64,000 nucleotides of DNA from NCBI RefSeq assembly GCF_004099695.1, contig NZ_SCHL01000005.1:124001-188000 (forward strand). Direction: 5' to 3'. The stretch is from Methanosarcina sp. MSH10X1 (GTDB lineage: Archaea > Halobacteriota > Methanosarcinia > Methanosarcinales > Methanosarcinaceae). The position numbers and the translations under genes were made by a program. Shown here in pieces: positions 38,866-47,740 of this stretch; the first letter of the stretch is position 1, and each line of letters begins with the position of its first letter. Under the pieces are notes generated by a model. The model searched no databases, was not told the DNA's origin, and saw nothing but the letters and a program-made list of their open reading frames with translations.

Positions 38866-39108
38866 ATGTCAGAAGAATCCGATGATCCAGATAGTAGTGA
38901 TAGTAGTAGCCGTCAGAAAATGCTCACAGTAGCCGGAATGGTCCTGTGTGCGGTACAGTTTGCGTTCTTCGTGTACATGATTTTAAAGTTTGTAGAGCTG
39001 GACTTTATCCAGGGCTTTAAATTCATGCTGCTTGCATACGCTTCGGCGTTCATTTACAAGAACCTGGAGAATTCCGGGAAAATCCCCGTTGTAGCAGCCG
39101 AGAACTGA
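38866..39108 (+). CDS. small membrane protein, unknown function
   Basis: An 80-residue protein: an acidic, serine-rich N-terminus (SEESDDPDSSDSSS) followed by two hydrophobic segments, TVAGMVLCAVQFAFFVYMIL and FKFMLLAYASAFIY, with a short charged tail. It could be a membrane-anchored accessory or regulatory peptide. GAGGT lies ten bases upstream of the ATG. No recognised family. Its upstream neighbour is a broken small-protein gene and its downstream region is repeat-rich. Confidence 0.6.
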   Translation: MSEESDDPDSSDSSSRQKMLTVAGMVLCAVQFAFFVYMILKFVELDFIQGFKFMLLAYASAFIYKNLENSGKIPVVAAEN

Positions 39109-39762
39109 TGACTGTGTGGCTTTGATTTAAAGTTCCACACCTTCTACAAAAACTATCTGTTCTGAATTTTTTCCTTTTTTTATTTCTTTTATCTTTTTCG
39201 ATTTTCTCCTTTCCTTATCCTTTCTCGTTTCTTTATCCTCCCCTATTCCTTTTTGCGCATTCTAACTCTTTTCAATTCCTTTTATCTCTTTAAACCATGC
39301 CAATTCTTCCTATTTCACTGGCTTTTTTTCATTCTATTTATTTCCCTCGATTTCTTTCACTTAATTTATTTCCCTGATTTCTTTCATTCAATTTATTTCC
39401 CTGATTTCTTTCATTCAATTTATTTCCCTGATTTCTTTCATTCAATTATTTTCTGATTATTATACCCCTTCCATCTCTTTCATCCTGACTGTTTTTGCTA
39501 TTCTTTGCCGTTCCTTACTTTCCTTTGCTTTTAATGGTTCTAATTTAAAACAAAGGTCAATGCAAACCTTTTAATGGTATTTTCTCTCAAAGGAGGTAAA
39601 AGGTTATTAGTTTGTGAATACATACGGAGAAAATAAGCTCCGGACTCGAAAAAAAGAATTAATCGGGATTTTCTTACCGGAAGGAAATCTCTGATTCACA
39701 AATAGAAAAAGAAATATAGGATCATTTTTTAGTACCAGCAATAACTCTTCTACGGGATACAT
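39109..39762. other. pyrimidine-rich intergenic region
   Basis: Dominated by T and C (for example TTTATTTCTTTTATCTTTTT), with the tandem array listed separately. Near 39590 an AAAGGAGGTAAAAGG sequence looks like a Shine-Dalgarno, followed by a 23-codon open frame from GTG 39614; this is too short to call. No gene supported. Confidence 0.4.
39349..39450. repeat. tandem array of a 27-base pyrimidine-rich unit
   Basis: About four copies of a 27-base unit (ATTTCTTTCATTCAATTTAT then TTCCCTG), the first diverged and the last shortened. Because 27 is a multiple of three, an open frame of PDFFHSIYF repeats runs through it, but it is not a gene. Confidence 0.8.
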
Positions 39763-40053
39763 ATGGATGTTACCTTGCAGATTGATAACGATTACTCGCT
39801 TCAGGAAGCAAGCGAGATTATTCGCTCGGCTCTAGAACATGAGAAACATCTCGCGAAGTACAAGATAGATCGCTACTCCATGATTTGCGATGAATTTGAG
39901 GACCAGTACGACCTGATCTCCACGGAATTTATACAAAAATTCGAAGCCGGCGAACTTTTTGGCGATGATAAATATTTTGAGTGGTATGCTGCAAAGCGAG
40001 GGCTTGACCACTGGAAGAAAAAACTGGCTCTACTCAAATGTATTAAGCTCTGA
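39763..40053 (+). CDS. small helical protein, antitoxin-like family (copy 2, intact)
   Basis: A 96-residue protein: an acidic start (DVTLQIDNDY), a helix with ASEIIRSALEHEKHLAKYKI, DRYSMICDEFEDQYDLISTE, an acidic FEAGELFGDDKYFEWY and a C-terminal RGLDHWKKKLALLK. Two related genes lie nearby, a broken one at 38167 and an intact one at 44843. Archaeal proteins of this size and shape are often found beside small toxin-like genes; none is visible within this window next to this copy. I therefore call it only antitoxin-like, by resemblance. GGGATAC lies just upstream of the ATG. Confidence 0.6.
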   Translation: MDVTLQIDNDYSLQEASEIIRSALEHEKHLAKYKIDRYSMICDEFEDQYDLISTEFIQKFEAGELFGDDKYFEWYAAKRGLDHWKKKLALLKCIKL

Positions 40054-40509
40054 CCGCTCGGGCTATGGTCATGCGAAAAATTAATCTAAAAATAGTCAAA
40101 AAATTAGTCGAAAAGACAACCTAATAACGAATTTAAAAAGCAATCTTAAAGTCGCTTGAAGCCCCTTCCCCTTTCTCAACTCTATTTTTGGAATCTATTA
40201 TTCTTTATAACACACTTATATATACTTTTCAGGTTATTGAAGATTTTAAGAGTAATATAAGGATATCTTAAGATTATTCCAGAATATCCCGGGATTACTT
40301 TAAGATTATTCTAAGACCAATATATGATTATTATACAGTTATATATATCTGATTTACTTAAAGAAGGTCACTAGCATCTGTTTTTGTCTCGAGCTAACCT
40401 CTTAAGTGTATATATTTAATGGAAATGTATATATAACTGCCATACCATCTTCGCTTTGTAAACTTTTTTAGGCGGTTTTAGGATAGGCACAAAAATCGGG
40501 TTAACAGAA
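40054..40509. other. AT-rich intergenic region with repeated TTAAGATTATT
   Basis: Between 40225 and 40330 the motif TTAAGATTATT recurs (near 40267 and 40300, plus a variant near 40238), interspersed with GGATATC. It may be a regulatory stretch before the next gene. No gene supported. Confidence 0.4.
40426..40437 (+). promoter_or_regulatory. TATA-like element for the Msr-type regulator
   Basis: TGTATATATAAC fits an archaeal TATA box. A start near 40462 would leave a leader of about 48 bases before TTG 40510. Confidence 0.4.
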
Positions 40510-41274
40510 TTGATCTTTCGGTCTGAGAAGCGCAGGGACCTTCTTATTTTTCTCAAAGATAAGCCCAGGTCCATAGATGAAATCCAGGAACATTTGCGTG
40601 TAGATTCCATTTCGATTCTGCCTCAGCTTAAAAAACTTAAGGACAGGAAATTGGTCCTGCAGAAAAACCATACCTATGAGCTCTCGATCATGGGGAAAGC
40701 AATTGTGGACAGGATGCCACCTCTCCTAGAAACTCTCAAAGTACTCGAAGATAATTTTGATTACTGGTCACGGCGAAACCTCGAAGGAATTCCTTCGGTT
40801 TTGCAAGGTCGAATAGGGGAACTGAAAAACTGCAAACTTATACGTCCGGACCTGAGCCATATGTTTGAACTGGACCCTGAATACGTGGAAAACCTCCTCC
40901 TTTCAAGGCAGGTCCTGGGCTTCAGTTCTTATTTCCATCCCTCTTTTATCCCGCTTTACCTGGAAATTGCAAAAAAAGAGGCTGAAGTTTCCATAATGCT
41001 CACCGAGCCCGTGCTAAAAAGATTTAAAACCGATTTCCCCGAAGATCTGCGGGCCCTTATAGAGTTTGAACATGTCAACCTAACCCTTTTCCCGAAAGAC
41101 CCGAAACTTGCAGGCTTTACGGTTACAGACAGATTCTTCCTGCTTACCATTCTTCCCCAGGTGAAGTTTTTTGAACACGAAAGCCTGTTTAGCTCCAGGC
41201 CTGAAGCCCTAAAATGGGGTACAGACCTTTTTTTGCATCTACAAAAGGAAGCTGTTCAGGTAAAAGAGATCTAA
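40510..41274 (+). CDS. winged-helix regulator of the Msr/DUF1724 family (copy 1)
   Basis: A 254-residue regulator with a winged helix at the N-terminus (LLIFLKDKPRSIDEIQEHLR, DSISILPQLKKLKDRKLVLQ) and a C-terminal DUF1724-type domain (EDNFDYWSRRNLEGIPSVLQ to GFTVTDRFFLL). Methanosarcina acetivorans proteins of this plan, Msr and MreA, control methanol methyltransferase and other methanogenesis genes. The nearest upstream stop is at 40459 and no ATG lies between it and 40510, so the start is TTG 40510. Compared with copy 2 it lacks about 25 N-terminal residues. Likely target genes cannot be told from this window. Paralogue at 47903. Confidence 0.85.
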   Translation: MIFRSEKRRDLLIFLKDKPRSIDEIQEHLRVDSISILPQLKKLKDRKLVLQKNHTYELSIMGKAIVDRMPPLLETLKVLEDNFDYWSRRNLEGIPSVLQGRIGELKNCKLIRPDLSHMFELDPEYVENLLLSRQVLGFSSYFHPSFIPLYLEIAKKEAEVSIMLTEPVLKRFKTDFPEDLRALIEFEHVNLTLFPKDPKLAGFTVTDRFFLLTILPQVKFFEHESLFSSRPEALKWGTDLFLHLQKEAVQVKEI

Positions 41275-41321
41275 TTTTCCGGATTTCGAAGGTTTTTAAG
41301 ATTCTTTTTAATTATTGATTT

Positions 41322-41350
41322 TGCAGTATTCCAGCCTGAAAAATACTGCA
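41322..41350. terminator. perfect hairpin after the first Msr-type gene
   Basis: Nine-base arms (TGCAGTATT and AATACTGCA) with an eleven-base loop, 48 bases past the stop codon. No T-run follows directly, so it may be an RNA-processing or attenuation structure rather than a simple terminator. Confidence 0.35.
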
Positions 41351-41817
41351 GAAATCAGACCGAAACTTCGGACAAAACTGCTTGCCTGAGATGCCTCTGT
41401 AAAAGAAGAGTTCCGGAATAACTCAAGATTTCAGGCTTCAGGAAATATTCTTTCGAATTTTATCAAATCAAAAAGTTTAATATTTCCTATAGCAATTCCC
41501 TTCTACAGTTATAGTCCATTCAGGTAAGGATAAGGATAAGATACTGTAGGAGAAGACTACATTATCTCTTTCTATAAACCTTATAACTTTTTACTAAAAC
41601 GAGTTTGAAGTGAAATGAATTTAATAATTGTCGAGATTTGCCTTCATCCGCAGTTAAATACACAGAAATACTGTGTCTTTAACAGTTAGATAATTTTAAA
41701 AAACGTTCTTTCAGACATCCGGCTAAGCGAACCTGAAAAGGGAGCCGGGATCTTACATGGGGGAGCGAGATTTCAGCAAAATTTCAGCAAGAGCAGAAAA
41801 TAAGCAGGGTGTATGAA

Positions 41818-44676
41818 TTGAAAAAAACAATTACGATATTAATACTTCTTGGCTTAGTATTCCTGGCTTCGGCTTCAGCTTATGCAAGCCCGTCTGAGGA
41901 TTCAGGCACAAATAACACAAACCTATCCGAAGAACCCGCAGACCCGGACAATTCAGGAGATGAGAACGCTACTTTCATTGCGGATTTTACTGCTTTTCCT
42001 GTGTCAGGAATGGCCCCTCTTACAGTGAATTTTCAGGACAGTTCAAGCAGTGATGCCACAACCTGGGAATGGGATTTTGATTCGGATGGGACTATCGACT
42101 CAAGCGAAAAGAATCCTGTTTATGAATTTCCTGCCGCCGGAAACTACGATGTTACTCTGAGAGCAGGCAACGGCGTCGTACAGGATAATATTGTAAAATC
42201 AAATTATATTACAGTCGAAGAAAACACTGCCGGAGAAGTGCCCGATGCCAGTTTTAGTGCCTTCCCGACAGAAGGAAAGGCTCCTCTTAATGTTCAGTTC
42301 ACTGATACTTCGACTGGCAATGTAACCTCCTGGTTGTGGGACTTCGGAGACGGCGAAACCTCTGCATCCAGGAATCCGGGCCATACATATGTAGAAGCCG
42401 GAATTTATAAAGTGAGCCTGACAGTATCGAATGAATATGGTTCCGATAGTCCGGAGAATCCCTTTTTCGTTAACGTAAGTTCCAGTCCTGCTCCTGCCGT
42501 TGACTTTAAATCCGACGTAACTTCAGGCAAAGCTCCGCTTAAAGTTCAATTCAGTGACCTCACTACAGGCAGCCCTACAGCCTGGGAGTGGGATTTCAAT
42601 TCTGACGGAAAAGTCGATTCGAACGAACGGAACCCTGTCTATGAGTTTGAAAATCCCGGAACCTATACCGTTACCCTGAAAGCGGGCAACGACAATGGGT
42701 GGAGCGATATTAAAAAGGAGAATTATATTACTGTTGGAGGCGCCGATCTCCGGGCAGGTTTTACGTTTTCCCCCAGAAAAGGACAAGCCCCTTTGACCGT
42801 TCAGTTTACTGATACTTCCACAGGAGGTGTAACTGCCTGGTCATGGGATTTTGGAGATGGGGCTACCTCGACTTCGCGGAACCCAAATCACATCTATTCC
42901 AGAACAGGAACTTATACAGTGAAGCTGACAGTAACCGATGGGTCAAGCTCGAATACCCTGAAAGCCCCTTCTCCAATTAACGTGCTCCCCAGGAATGATC
43001 CACCTGTCGATCCTCCAAATGATCCAGCTGATCCGGAGAATCCACCTGTAAATCCTCCTGCTGATCCTCCAAATGATCCAGCTGATCCGGAGAATCCACC
43101 TGTAAATCCTCCTGCTGATCCTCCAAATGATCCAGTTGATCCTGTTGACCCACCGGTCGATTCCCCAGCTGATCCGGAGAATCCACCTGCAAATCCTCCA
43201 GTTGATCCGGATGATCCGGTGGATCCTCCTGTAGATTCTCCGGTTGTTAACCCTCCTGTAGTCAATCCGCCGGTTGTTAATCCTCCTGTAGATCCGGTTG
43301 ATCCTCCAGTAATTGATTCTCCGGTTGTTAACTCCCCTGTAGATCCTCCGGTTGTTAACCCTCCATCAAATCCTCCTGTAGTCAATTCTCCTGTGGACGA
43401 TACATCAGGAATCGATTTTAAATCCGACATAACCTCAGGCAAAGCTCCGCTTACGGTTCATTTTAAGGACAATTCCGGTGGAAATCCGGTAGCCTGGGAG
43501 TGGGATTTTAACTCGGACGGGCAGGTAGATTCAAACGAACGAAACCCTGTTTACGAATTTAAACATCCTGGTACTTACAGCGTTACCCTCAGAGCAGGCA
43601 GTGGCATCTCCTGGAGAAATATTATAAAAACCGGTTATATCACAGTAGAAGATAGCTTTCAGGCCGGTTTTACGGCTTTTCCCATACAAGGAGAAGCTCC
43701 CTTGACCGTTCAGTTCACCGATATGTCTACAGGCAATATCACTTCATGGTTCTGGGACTTCGGGGACGGCAATATATCTACTTTCCAGAACCCGATTCAC
43801 ACGTATTATGAGATCGGCAATTACTCCGTAACACTTAACGTCAGTAATGCGTACGAGAATAATGCTTTCGCCTGGACAGAATATATTACTGTCACTGAGG
43901 AAGGCGAGGGCAGTGGAAGCAATAGCCGGGTTTCGGGTACAGAAGGCTGGAGTTTCGGTGAGACCGGCTCCGCTCCTGGCGGAGGTGGTTCCCCTGAGCC
44001 AGCAAGCAACATTTATACCAGCGTATTAAGTCAAAAGTTCGTTACAGCCGGGAACCGCATAAGGTTCGATTTTATACAGAACGCCACCAGCATTGATTTT
44101 GTGGAGTTCGATGCAAAAAAGACCCTGGGAAAGACAACAACAATAGTTGAACAGCTAAAGGACAGGTCAGTTCTGGCTCCGATAGAGCCTGGAGGAATAG
44201 TTTACAAATATATGAATATCTGGGTAGGTAATGAAAATTTTGCAAACCCGGAAAATATAGAAAACGCTGTCATAGGTTTCAAAATTAGCAAAGCTGAAAT
44301 CCCGGTAAATGAAACCGAAAACTCAACTGTTTTCCTTCAGAGGTATTCAAATGGAGGGTGGAACGCTCTTAATACCCAGAAAACAGGAGAAGATAACCGG
44401 TATATCTACTACCGGGCCAGAACTCCGGGTTTCTCTCCATTCGCAATCACTTTTGGCAGGACAACCACAGTTGAGCCTGATGAAGTAAATGAAAGTATCC
44501 GGGAAAGCCCTGAGTCCCCGGTAGAGAATGAATCGGTAGAAAAACCTGAAAATCTTATCACCAGAGGACTGGTATCTGAAGAAGACTGGCCAGGTTTCTC
44601 AAGTGCAATAGGACCCTTTATCGGGTTGATGCTAATACTCTTCATAGCTCTTGCCATAAGAGAAAAAATAAAATAA
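41818..44676 (+). CDS. PKD-domain surface protein with PGF-pre-PGF region and C-terminal anchor
   Basis: A 952-residue exported protein. The start is taken as TTG 41818 with AGCAGGG upstream. Signal peptide LKKTITILILLGLVFLASAS and likely cleavage after AYA. Then four PKD domains (each with TWEWDFDSDG- or SWLWDFGDGE-like turns and ending in ITVEE-like strands), a Pro/Asn/Asp linker (about 395-525), two more PKD domains, a PGF-pre-PGF domain (KFVTAGNRIRFDFIQN to ARTPGFSPFAITFG) and a final membrane segment (IGPFIGLMLILFIALAIREK). Such proteins sit on the S-layer or cell surface. The linker DNA repeats with a strong bias for CCT, GAT and AAT, so it also gives a long open frame on the other strand, which is not a gene. 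Confidence 0.9.
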   Translation: MKKTITILILLGLVFLASASAYASPSEDSGTNNTNLSEEPADPDNSGDENATFIADFTAFPVSGMAPLTVNFQDSSSSDATTWEWDFDSDGTIDSSEKNPVYEFPAAGNYDVTLRAGNGVVQDNIVKSNYITVEENTAGEVPDASFSAFPTEGKAPLNVQFTDTSTGNVTSWLWDFGDGETSASRNPGHTYVEAGIYKVSLTVSNEYGSDSPENPFFVNVSSSPAPAVDFKSDVTSGKAPLKVQFSDLTTGSPTAWEWDFNSDGKVDSNERNPVYEFENPGTYTVTLKAGNDNGWSDIKKENYITVGGADLRAGFTFSPRKGQAPLTVQFTDTSTGGVTAWSWDFGDGATSTSRNPNHIYSRTGTYTVKLTVTDGSSSNTLKAPSPINVLPRNDPPVDPPNDPADPENPPVNPPADPPNDPADPENPPVNPPADPPNDPVDPVDPPVDSPADPENPPANPPVDPDDPVDPPVDSPVVNPPVVNPPVVNPPVDPVDPPVIDSPVVNSPVDPPVVNPPSNPPVVNSPVDDTSGIDFKSDITSGKAPLTVHFKDNSGGNPVAWEWDFNSDGQVDSNERNPVYEFKHPGTYSVTLRAGSGISWRNIIKTGYITVEDSFQAGFTAFPIQGEAPLTVQFTDMSTGNITSWFWDFGDGNISTFQNPIHTYYEIGNYSVTLNVSNAYENNAFAWTEYITVTEEGEGSGSNSRVSGTEGWSFGETGSAPGGGGSPEPASNIYTSVLSQKFVTAGNRIRFDFIQNATSIDFVEFDAKKTLGKTTTIVEQLKDRSVLAPIEPGGIVYKYMNIWVGNENFANPENIENAVIGFKISKAEIPVNETENSTVFLQRYSNGGWNALNTQKTGEDNRYIYYRARTPGFSPFAITFGRTTTVEPDEVNESIRESPESPVENESVEKPENLITRGLVSEEDWPGFSSAIGPFIGLMLILFIALAIREKIK

Positions 44677-44842
44677 ACACACAGGAAGGCTTGAAGATAG
44701 GAATGTTTGAGAGATGAAAAAGATTGACACCTGAGGCTCCAGGAAAGATAAACGTTCCAAATTTAAAATGCCTAACTTGAACAATTAGTTATTTACAATA
44801 ACTATTTAATGGAATAATCGTCTAGTATTAAAGGGGATAGGT

Positions 44843-45136
44843 ATGAGTTTCACGCTTAATATCGAAACTGACTTCTCATCTGAAGAAGTTACTGAGGCTA
44901 TCCGCTCGGCTATTGAGCACGAAAAGCATGTTGCCAGGTACAAGATTAAAAGTTACTCTACAATTTGCAGGGATTTCGAGGCGAAATTCGGGCTCAGTTC
45001 TGCTGAACTTCGAACAAAGCTCGAAACCGAAAAGATGATTAAAGAAAGCAGTTTCCTTGATTGGTATGAGGCAAAAAAAGGGCTGGATCACTGGAGCAAG
45101 AGGCTTGAAATTCTTTCGGGGGTATCTTTTAAATAG
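44843..45136 (+). CDS. small helical protein, antitoxin-like family (copy 3, intact)
   Basis: A 97-residue paralogue of the genes at 38167 (broken) and 39763. It shows the same blocks: FSSEEVTEAIRSAIEHEKHV, ARYKIKSYSTICRDFEAKFG, then an acidic segment and LDWYEAKKGLDHWSKRLEIL. GGGGATAGG precedes the ATG. Like the other copies it has no obvious partner gene on either side: the PKD protein is upstream and fae is downstream. Function not known; antitoxin-like by resemblance only. Confidence 0.62.
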   Translation: MSFTLNIETDFSSEEVTEAIRSAIEHEKHVARYKIKSYSTICRDFEAKFGLSSAELRTKLETEKMIKESSFLDWYEAKKGLDHWSKRLEILSGVSFK

Positions 45137-45327
45137 CAAGTTTAAAGGTCCAGCCTTTTATTCCATAATCGGATAACTTTGCCTCTGGAAGCTCTGTTAG
45201 AGCATTTCCGATTTTTCTATTAGATTCACTTATGTTTTTTGCCTTTAACCGGATCTATCTTCCCTTTACTGTCAAAACAGCTGGTAAATTATTTATGTGT
45301 GTATAAGGATTAAACAGGCTAACTGTT

Positions 45328-45384
45328 CTTCATAGAGGAAACAATTCTTCATAGAGGAAACAATTCTTCATAGAGGAAACAATT
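45328..45384. repeat. three tandem copies of a 19-base unit upstream of fae
   Basis: CTTCATAGAGGAAACAATT occurs three times with no spacers (45328-45346, 45347-45365, 45366-45384). They lie about 140 bases before the fae coding start, so they may be binding sites, or a simple duplication. Confidence 0.8.
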
Positions 45385-45523
45385 GTGCTTGATACCTGAT
45401 TTGCTCTTATTTATATAAAAATCAATATAAAATCAATTCCTTTCTCACCGGTGATATTGGGTATCGGTTTTTCCGTTGAAGATAAGTGAGGTGTTTAATC
45501 TGGTTAAAAATATTCTAAAAAGT

Positions 45524-46006
45524 ATGGTAGGGGAAGCTCTCATAGGTTCTGGCCCGGAAATTGCACATATAGACCTGGTCATCGGGCCCAGAGGAGGGCC
45601 AGTCGAAGCAGCGTTTATGAACTCGCTTGCAATGCCCAGGCAGGGTCATACACCACTTCTTGCAGTCCTTGAACCGAATCTCCAGCCCAAACCCGTAACC
45701 CTGCTCGTAAACAAGGTGACAATAAAGAATGTATCACAGGCTGCCCTCATGTTCGGGCCGGCTCAGGCCGCAGTCGCAAAGGCGGTTATGGATTCTGTGG
45801 CTGATGGCGTGCTCCCTGAAGAACAGGCTGATGATATTTTTATTATCGTTTCCGTTTTTATTGAATGGGATGCAAAAGACAAAGACAAAGTTTACGAATA
45901 CAACTATGAAGCAACAAAGCTTGCAATAGCAAGGGCAATGGAAGGCAGGCCGACTGTCGGAGAAGCGCTTGTTAAAAAAGATTCTGCAAAGCATCCGTTT
46001 GCCTGA
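45524..46006 (+). CDS. fae: formaldehyde-activating enzyme
   Basis: A 160-residue Fae that speeds condensation of formaldehyde with tetrahydromethanopterin (here sarcinapterin). Conserved blocks are GEALIGSGPEIAHIDLVIGP, GHTPLLAVLEPNL, VTIKN, FGPAQAAVAKAVMDSVADG and YNYEATKLAIARA, ending in KHPFA. The frame runs upstream to a TTG at 45476, but the Methylorubrum and archaeal proteins begin near MVGEALIG, so I choose ATG 45524. A Shine-Dalgarno-like GTGAGGTG at 45486-45493 is upstream of either choice, so the exact start is uncertain. In Methanosarcina it could handle free formaldehyde from C1 chemistry. Confidence 0.9.
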   Translation: MVGEALIGSGPEIAHIDLVIGPRGGPVEAAFMNSLAMPRQGHTPLLAVLEPNLQPKPVTLLVNKVTIKNVSQAALMFGPAQAAVAKAVMDSVADGVLPEEQADDIFIIVSVFIEWDAKDKDKVYEYNYEATKLAIARAMEGRPTVGEALVKKDSAKHPFA

Positions 46007-46050
46007 GTTTATTGTTCAGTACAATTTAAATTTTAAAAGAATTTGTTTTG

Positions 46051-46085
46051 GGTTGAAATGTTATTCAACCTTTCTTCTTTTCTAT
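46051..46085 (+). terminator. terminator of fae
   Basis: A perfect seven-base stem (GGTTGAA and TTCAACC) around ATGTTA is followed by TTTCTTCTTTTC. It lies about 45 bases after the fae stop. Confidence 0.6.
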
Positions 46086-47144
46086 GTAGCAGATACGGAA
46101 CGGTAAGAGTTACGGATTTTTAACTGGAGTTTTCCGGGTAGATAATGTCGCAGAGTCACGAAAGTTCTGATGTGGGCCATGATGGCAGGTTATACTTCTG
46201 TTTCCGGGTTTGAGCAACCGGTATTAAACTATCTTCAAGAAAATTTTCAGTGAAAATGGGCCCTATAGGTAAAGTTTCTTTCAAAGTCTCTGCTACTAAT
46301 TAACCGGAAAAGGACACTTGCAGCAGGCATGTTTCCCTGCTTTTCCATTATGGGGGGATTTCGGGTACTTATTCTTTCCTCTTTTGAGTACTCTTTGGGG
46401 TAATTTCGAAAATTGAAACCATCACTCTTCCAAAGTTATTTCCCGTGTCGCGGTTTCAATTTCTGATTTTCTTCTGGTTCTTTTTTTGAAGTGAAAGCTG
46501 CCAGAGGCCTGACGTTAAGTATTATATAATAGCATAGGGCTTTCCTTTCCAGGTTCGTGATATTGAAGGTTATACCTATTACCCTTTATTGCCAGAATCT
46601 CTCAATTTCCCGGTATTTTAACAGGCTCAGGAGTATCCTCAGGACAGGTTTATTTCTCTGCACTCTTGAGGTCGGGTACCCATTATCAAATTCAGAATAT
46701 TACTGCCTGCCAGGAGATTATGGGTACTGTAGTAAGCTCTATCTAATCGGTTTCTCACATTAAGTGCCAGGGTTATTCTCTATGACCGGCAGACTGTAAG
46801 ATTATTACAGGTTGAAAGGCGAATTTCGGAAAAAGACCCGGGAATGAGTGGATTACAGAAACGATAGTTTCTTAAGATTTTATACGTTCTTTCCCTGATA
46901 CTTTCTTCCTTAGATTTCTTTGCCGGGAAAGTTACTGCGGGAACTAAAATTTCTGAATTATGATAATATTGCACGTTTTATCCTTTCTGCACTCTTTCTA
47001 GCATTTGAAAGGATCAGACTGCAGATTGAAGGCGGAAATACTGTATAAAAAATAAAAGTGCTGGCAGATAAATATTTATAATAAGTATAAGTAGTTTATA
47101 TTGAGGTAAAAACATAAGAACTTTACAGTGGGGGAATTACATAC
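46086..47144. other. long intergenic region
   Basis: More than 1 kb with no supported gene; the 68-codon frame near 46557 has no coding character. TATA-like sequences at 47068 (ATAAATATTTATAAT) and near 47094 (GTTTATATT) precede the DUF1699 gene. Confidence 0.4.
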
Positions 47145-47552
47145 ATGAAAATTAGAGTAGTTAGTTCCAGAGAGGAAATATTTACTCTCAATCCTAATGA
47201 ACGTGTTGTTCATCTGGCTTTCAGGCCTTCGAACAAGGATATATTTGCACTGGTTGAAACCTGCCCGAAAATTGAGGTCATACAGCTTCCTAAATCTTAC
47301 AGGCGCACGGTTTCAAAATCCATAGAGATGTTCCTTGAAATGCAGAGAATCCAGCTCATTGAAGGCGATGTATGGGGGCACAGGAAGGATATTAACGAGT
47401 ATTACAGTATTCCTTCTTCAGTAATTGAGAAGATAAGGGAACTGAAATCAGAGGGCACACCTGCTGAGAGAATTGAGGAAAAGGTCTCAAGGGAGAGCAA
47501 ACTCAACCCTGAAATGGTTGCTTATATCTTGACCAAGGAAGCTTCTGCCTGA
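47145..47552 (+). CDS. DUF1699 family protein
   Basis: A 135-residue archaeal protein (KIRVVSSREEIFTLNPNERV, DIFALVETCPKIEVIQLPKS, LIEGDVWGHRKDINEYYSIP) with a C-terminal helical part (IEKIRELKSEGTPAERIEEK). It belongs to DUF1699, a family largely limited to Methanosarcina-like methanogens. The function is not known; an RNA- or DNA-binding regulator is possible given the helical C-terminus. GTGGGGGAATT precedes the ATG. Confidence 0.8.
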   Translation: MKIRVVSSREEIFTLNPNERVVHLAFRPSNKDIFALVETCPKIEVIQLPKSYRRTVSKSIEMFLEMQRIQLIEGDVWGHRKDINEYYSIPSSVIEKIRELKSEGTPAERIEEKVSRESKLNPEMVAYILTKEASA

Positions 47553-47601
47553 ATAAATCTCATACGTGGATTTCCACTAAACTCTTGAGTGCAGGTAAAA
47601 C

Positions 47602-47611
47602 CATATAAATA
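47602..47611 (+). promoter_or_regulatory. TATA-like element for the candidate small RNA
   Basis: CATATAAATA fits an archaeal TATA box, about 50 bases after the DUF1699 stop. A start near 47635 would place the structured element just inside the transcript. Confidence 0.45.
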
Positions 47612-47634
47612 GTATCAAATCTCCGAGATATCTC

Positions 47635-47740
47635 TATTATCCAGATTCCAGCTTAAACATTAAACGGAGCCTGAAAAGGCTCCCTAGCCCTGGACAGTAG
47701 CGTAAGCTTCCCAGGACAGGGAGACTTCATACGTTTTTTA
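47635..47740 (+). ncRNA. candidate structured small RNA
   Basis: Two stems follow each other: GGAGCC-TGAAAA-GGCTCC (47666-47683) and a longer one closed by CCTGG (47689-47693) and CCAGG (47711-47715), capped by AGC-GTAA-GCT, a GNRA tetraloop. CCCTG and CAGGG around it offer an alternative pairing. A run of six T ends the element (47734-47739), and a TATA-like box lies just before it. There is no convincing ORF inside. It might also be a leader of the Msr-type gene downstream, whose start is 160 bases further on. Evidence is structural only. Confidence 0.45.

Noticed and set aside
39349-39450. Possible CRISPR array
   Set aside because: Units are directly adjacent with no spacers, and no cas genes are present.
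39253-39456. Open frame with PDFFHSIYF repeats
   Set aside because: Produced by a 27-base tandem repeat (a multiple of three); no start context and no coding character.
42912-43442. Gly/Ser/Thr-rich open frame on the minus strand
   Set aside because: It is the reverse of the Pro/Asn/Asp linker in the PKD protein and arises from the repeat DNA.
45328-45384. Possible CRISPR or attachment site
   Set aside because: Three spacer-less 19-base copies; no integrase and no tRNA nearby.
46557-46763. 68-codon open frame in a long intergenic gap
   Set aside because: No ribosome-binding site and no coding pattern.
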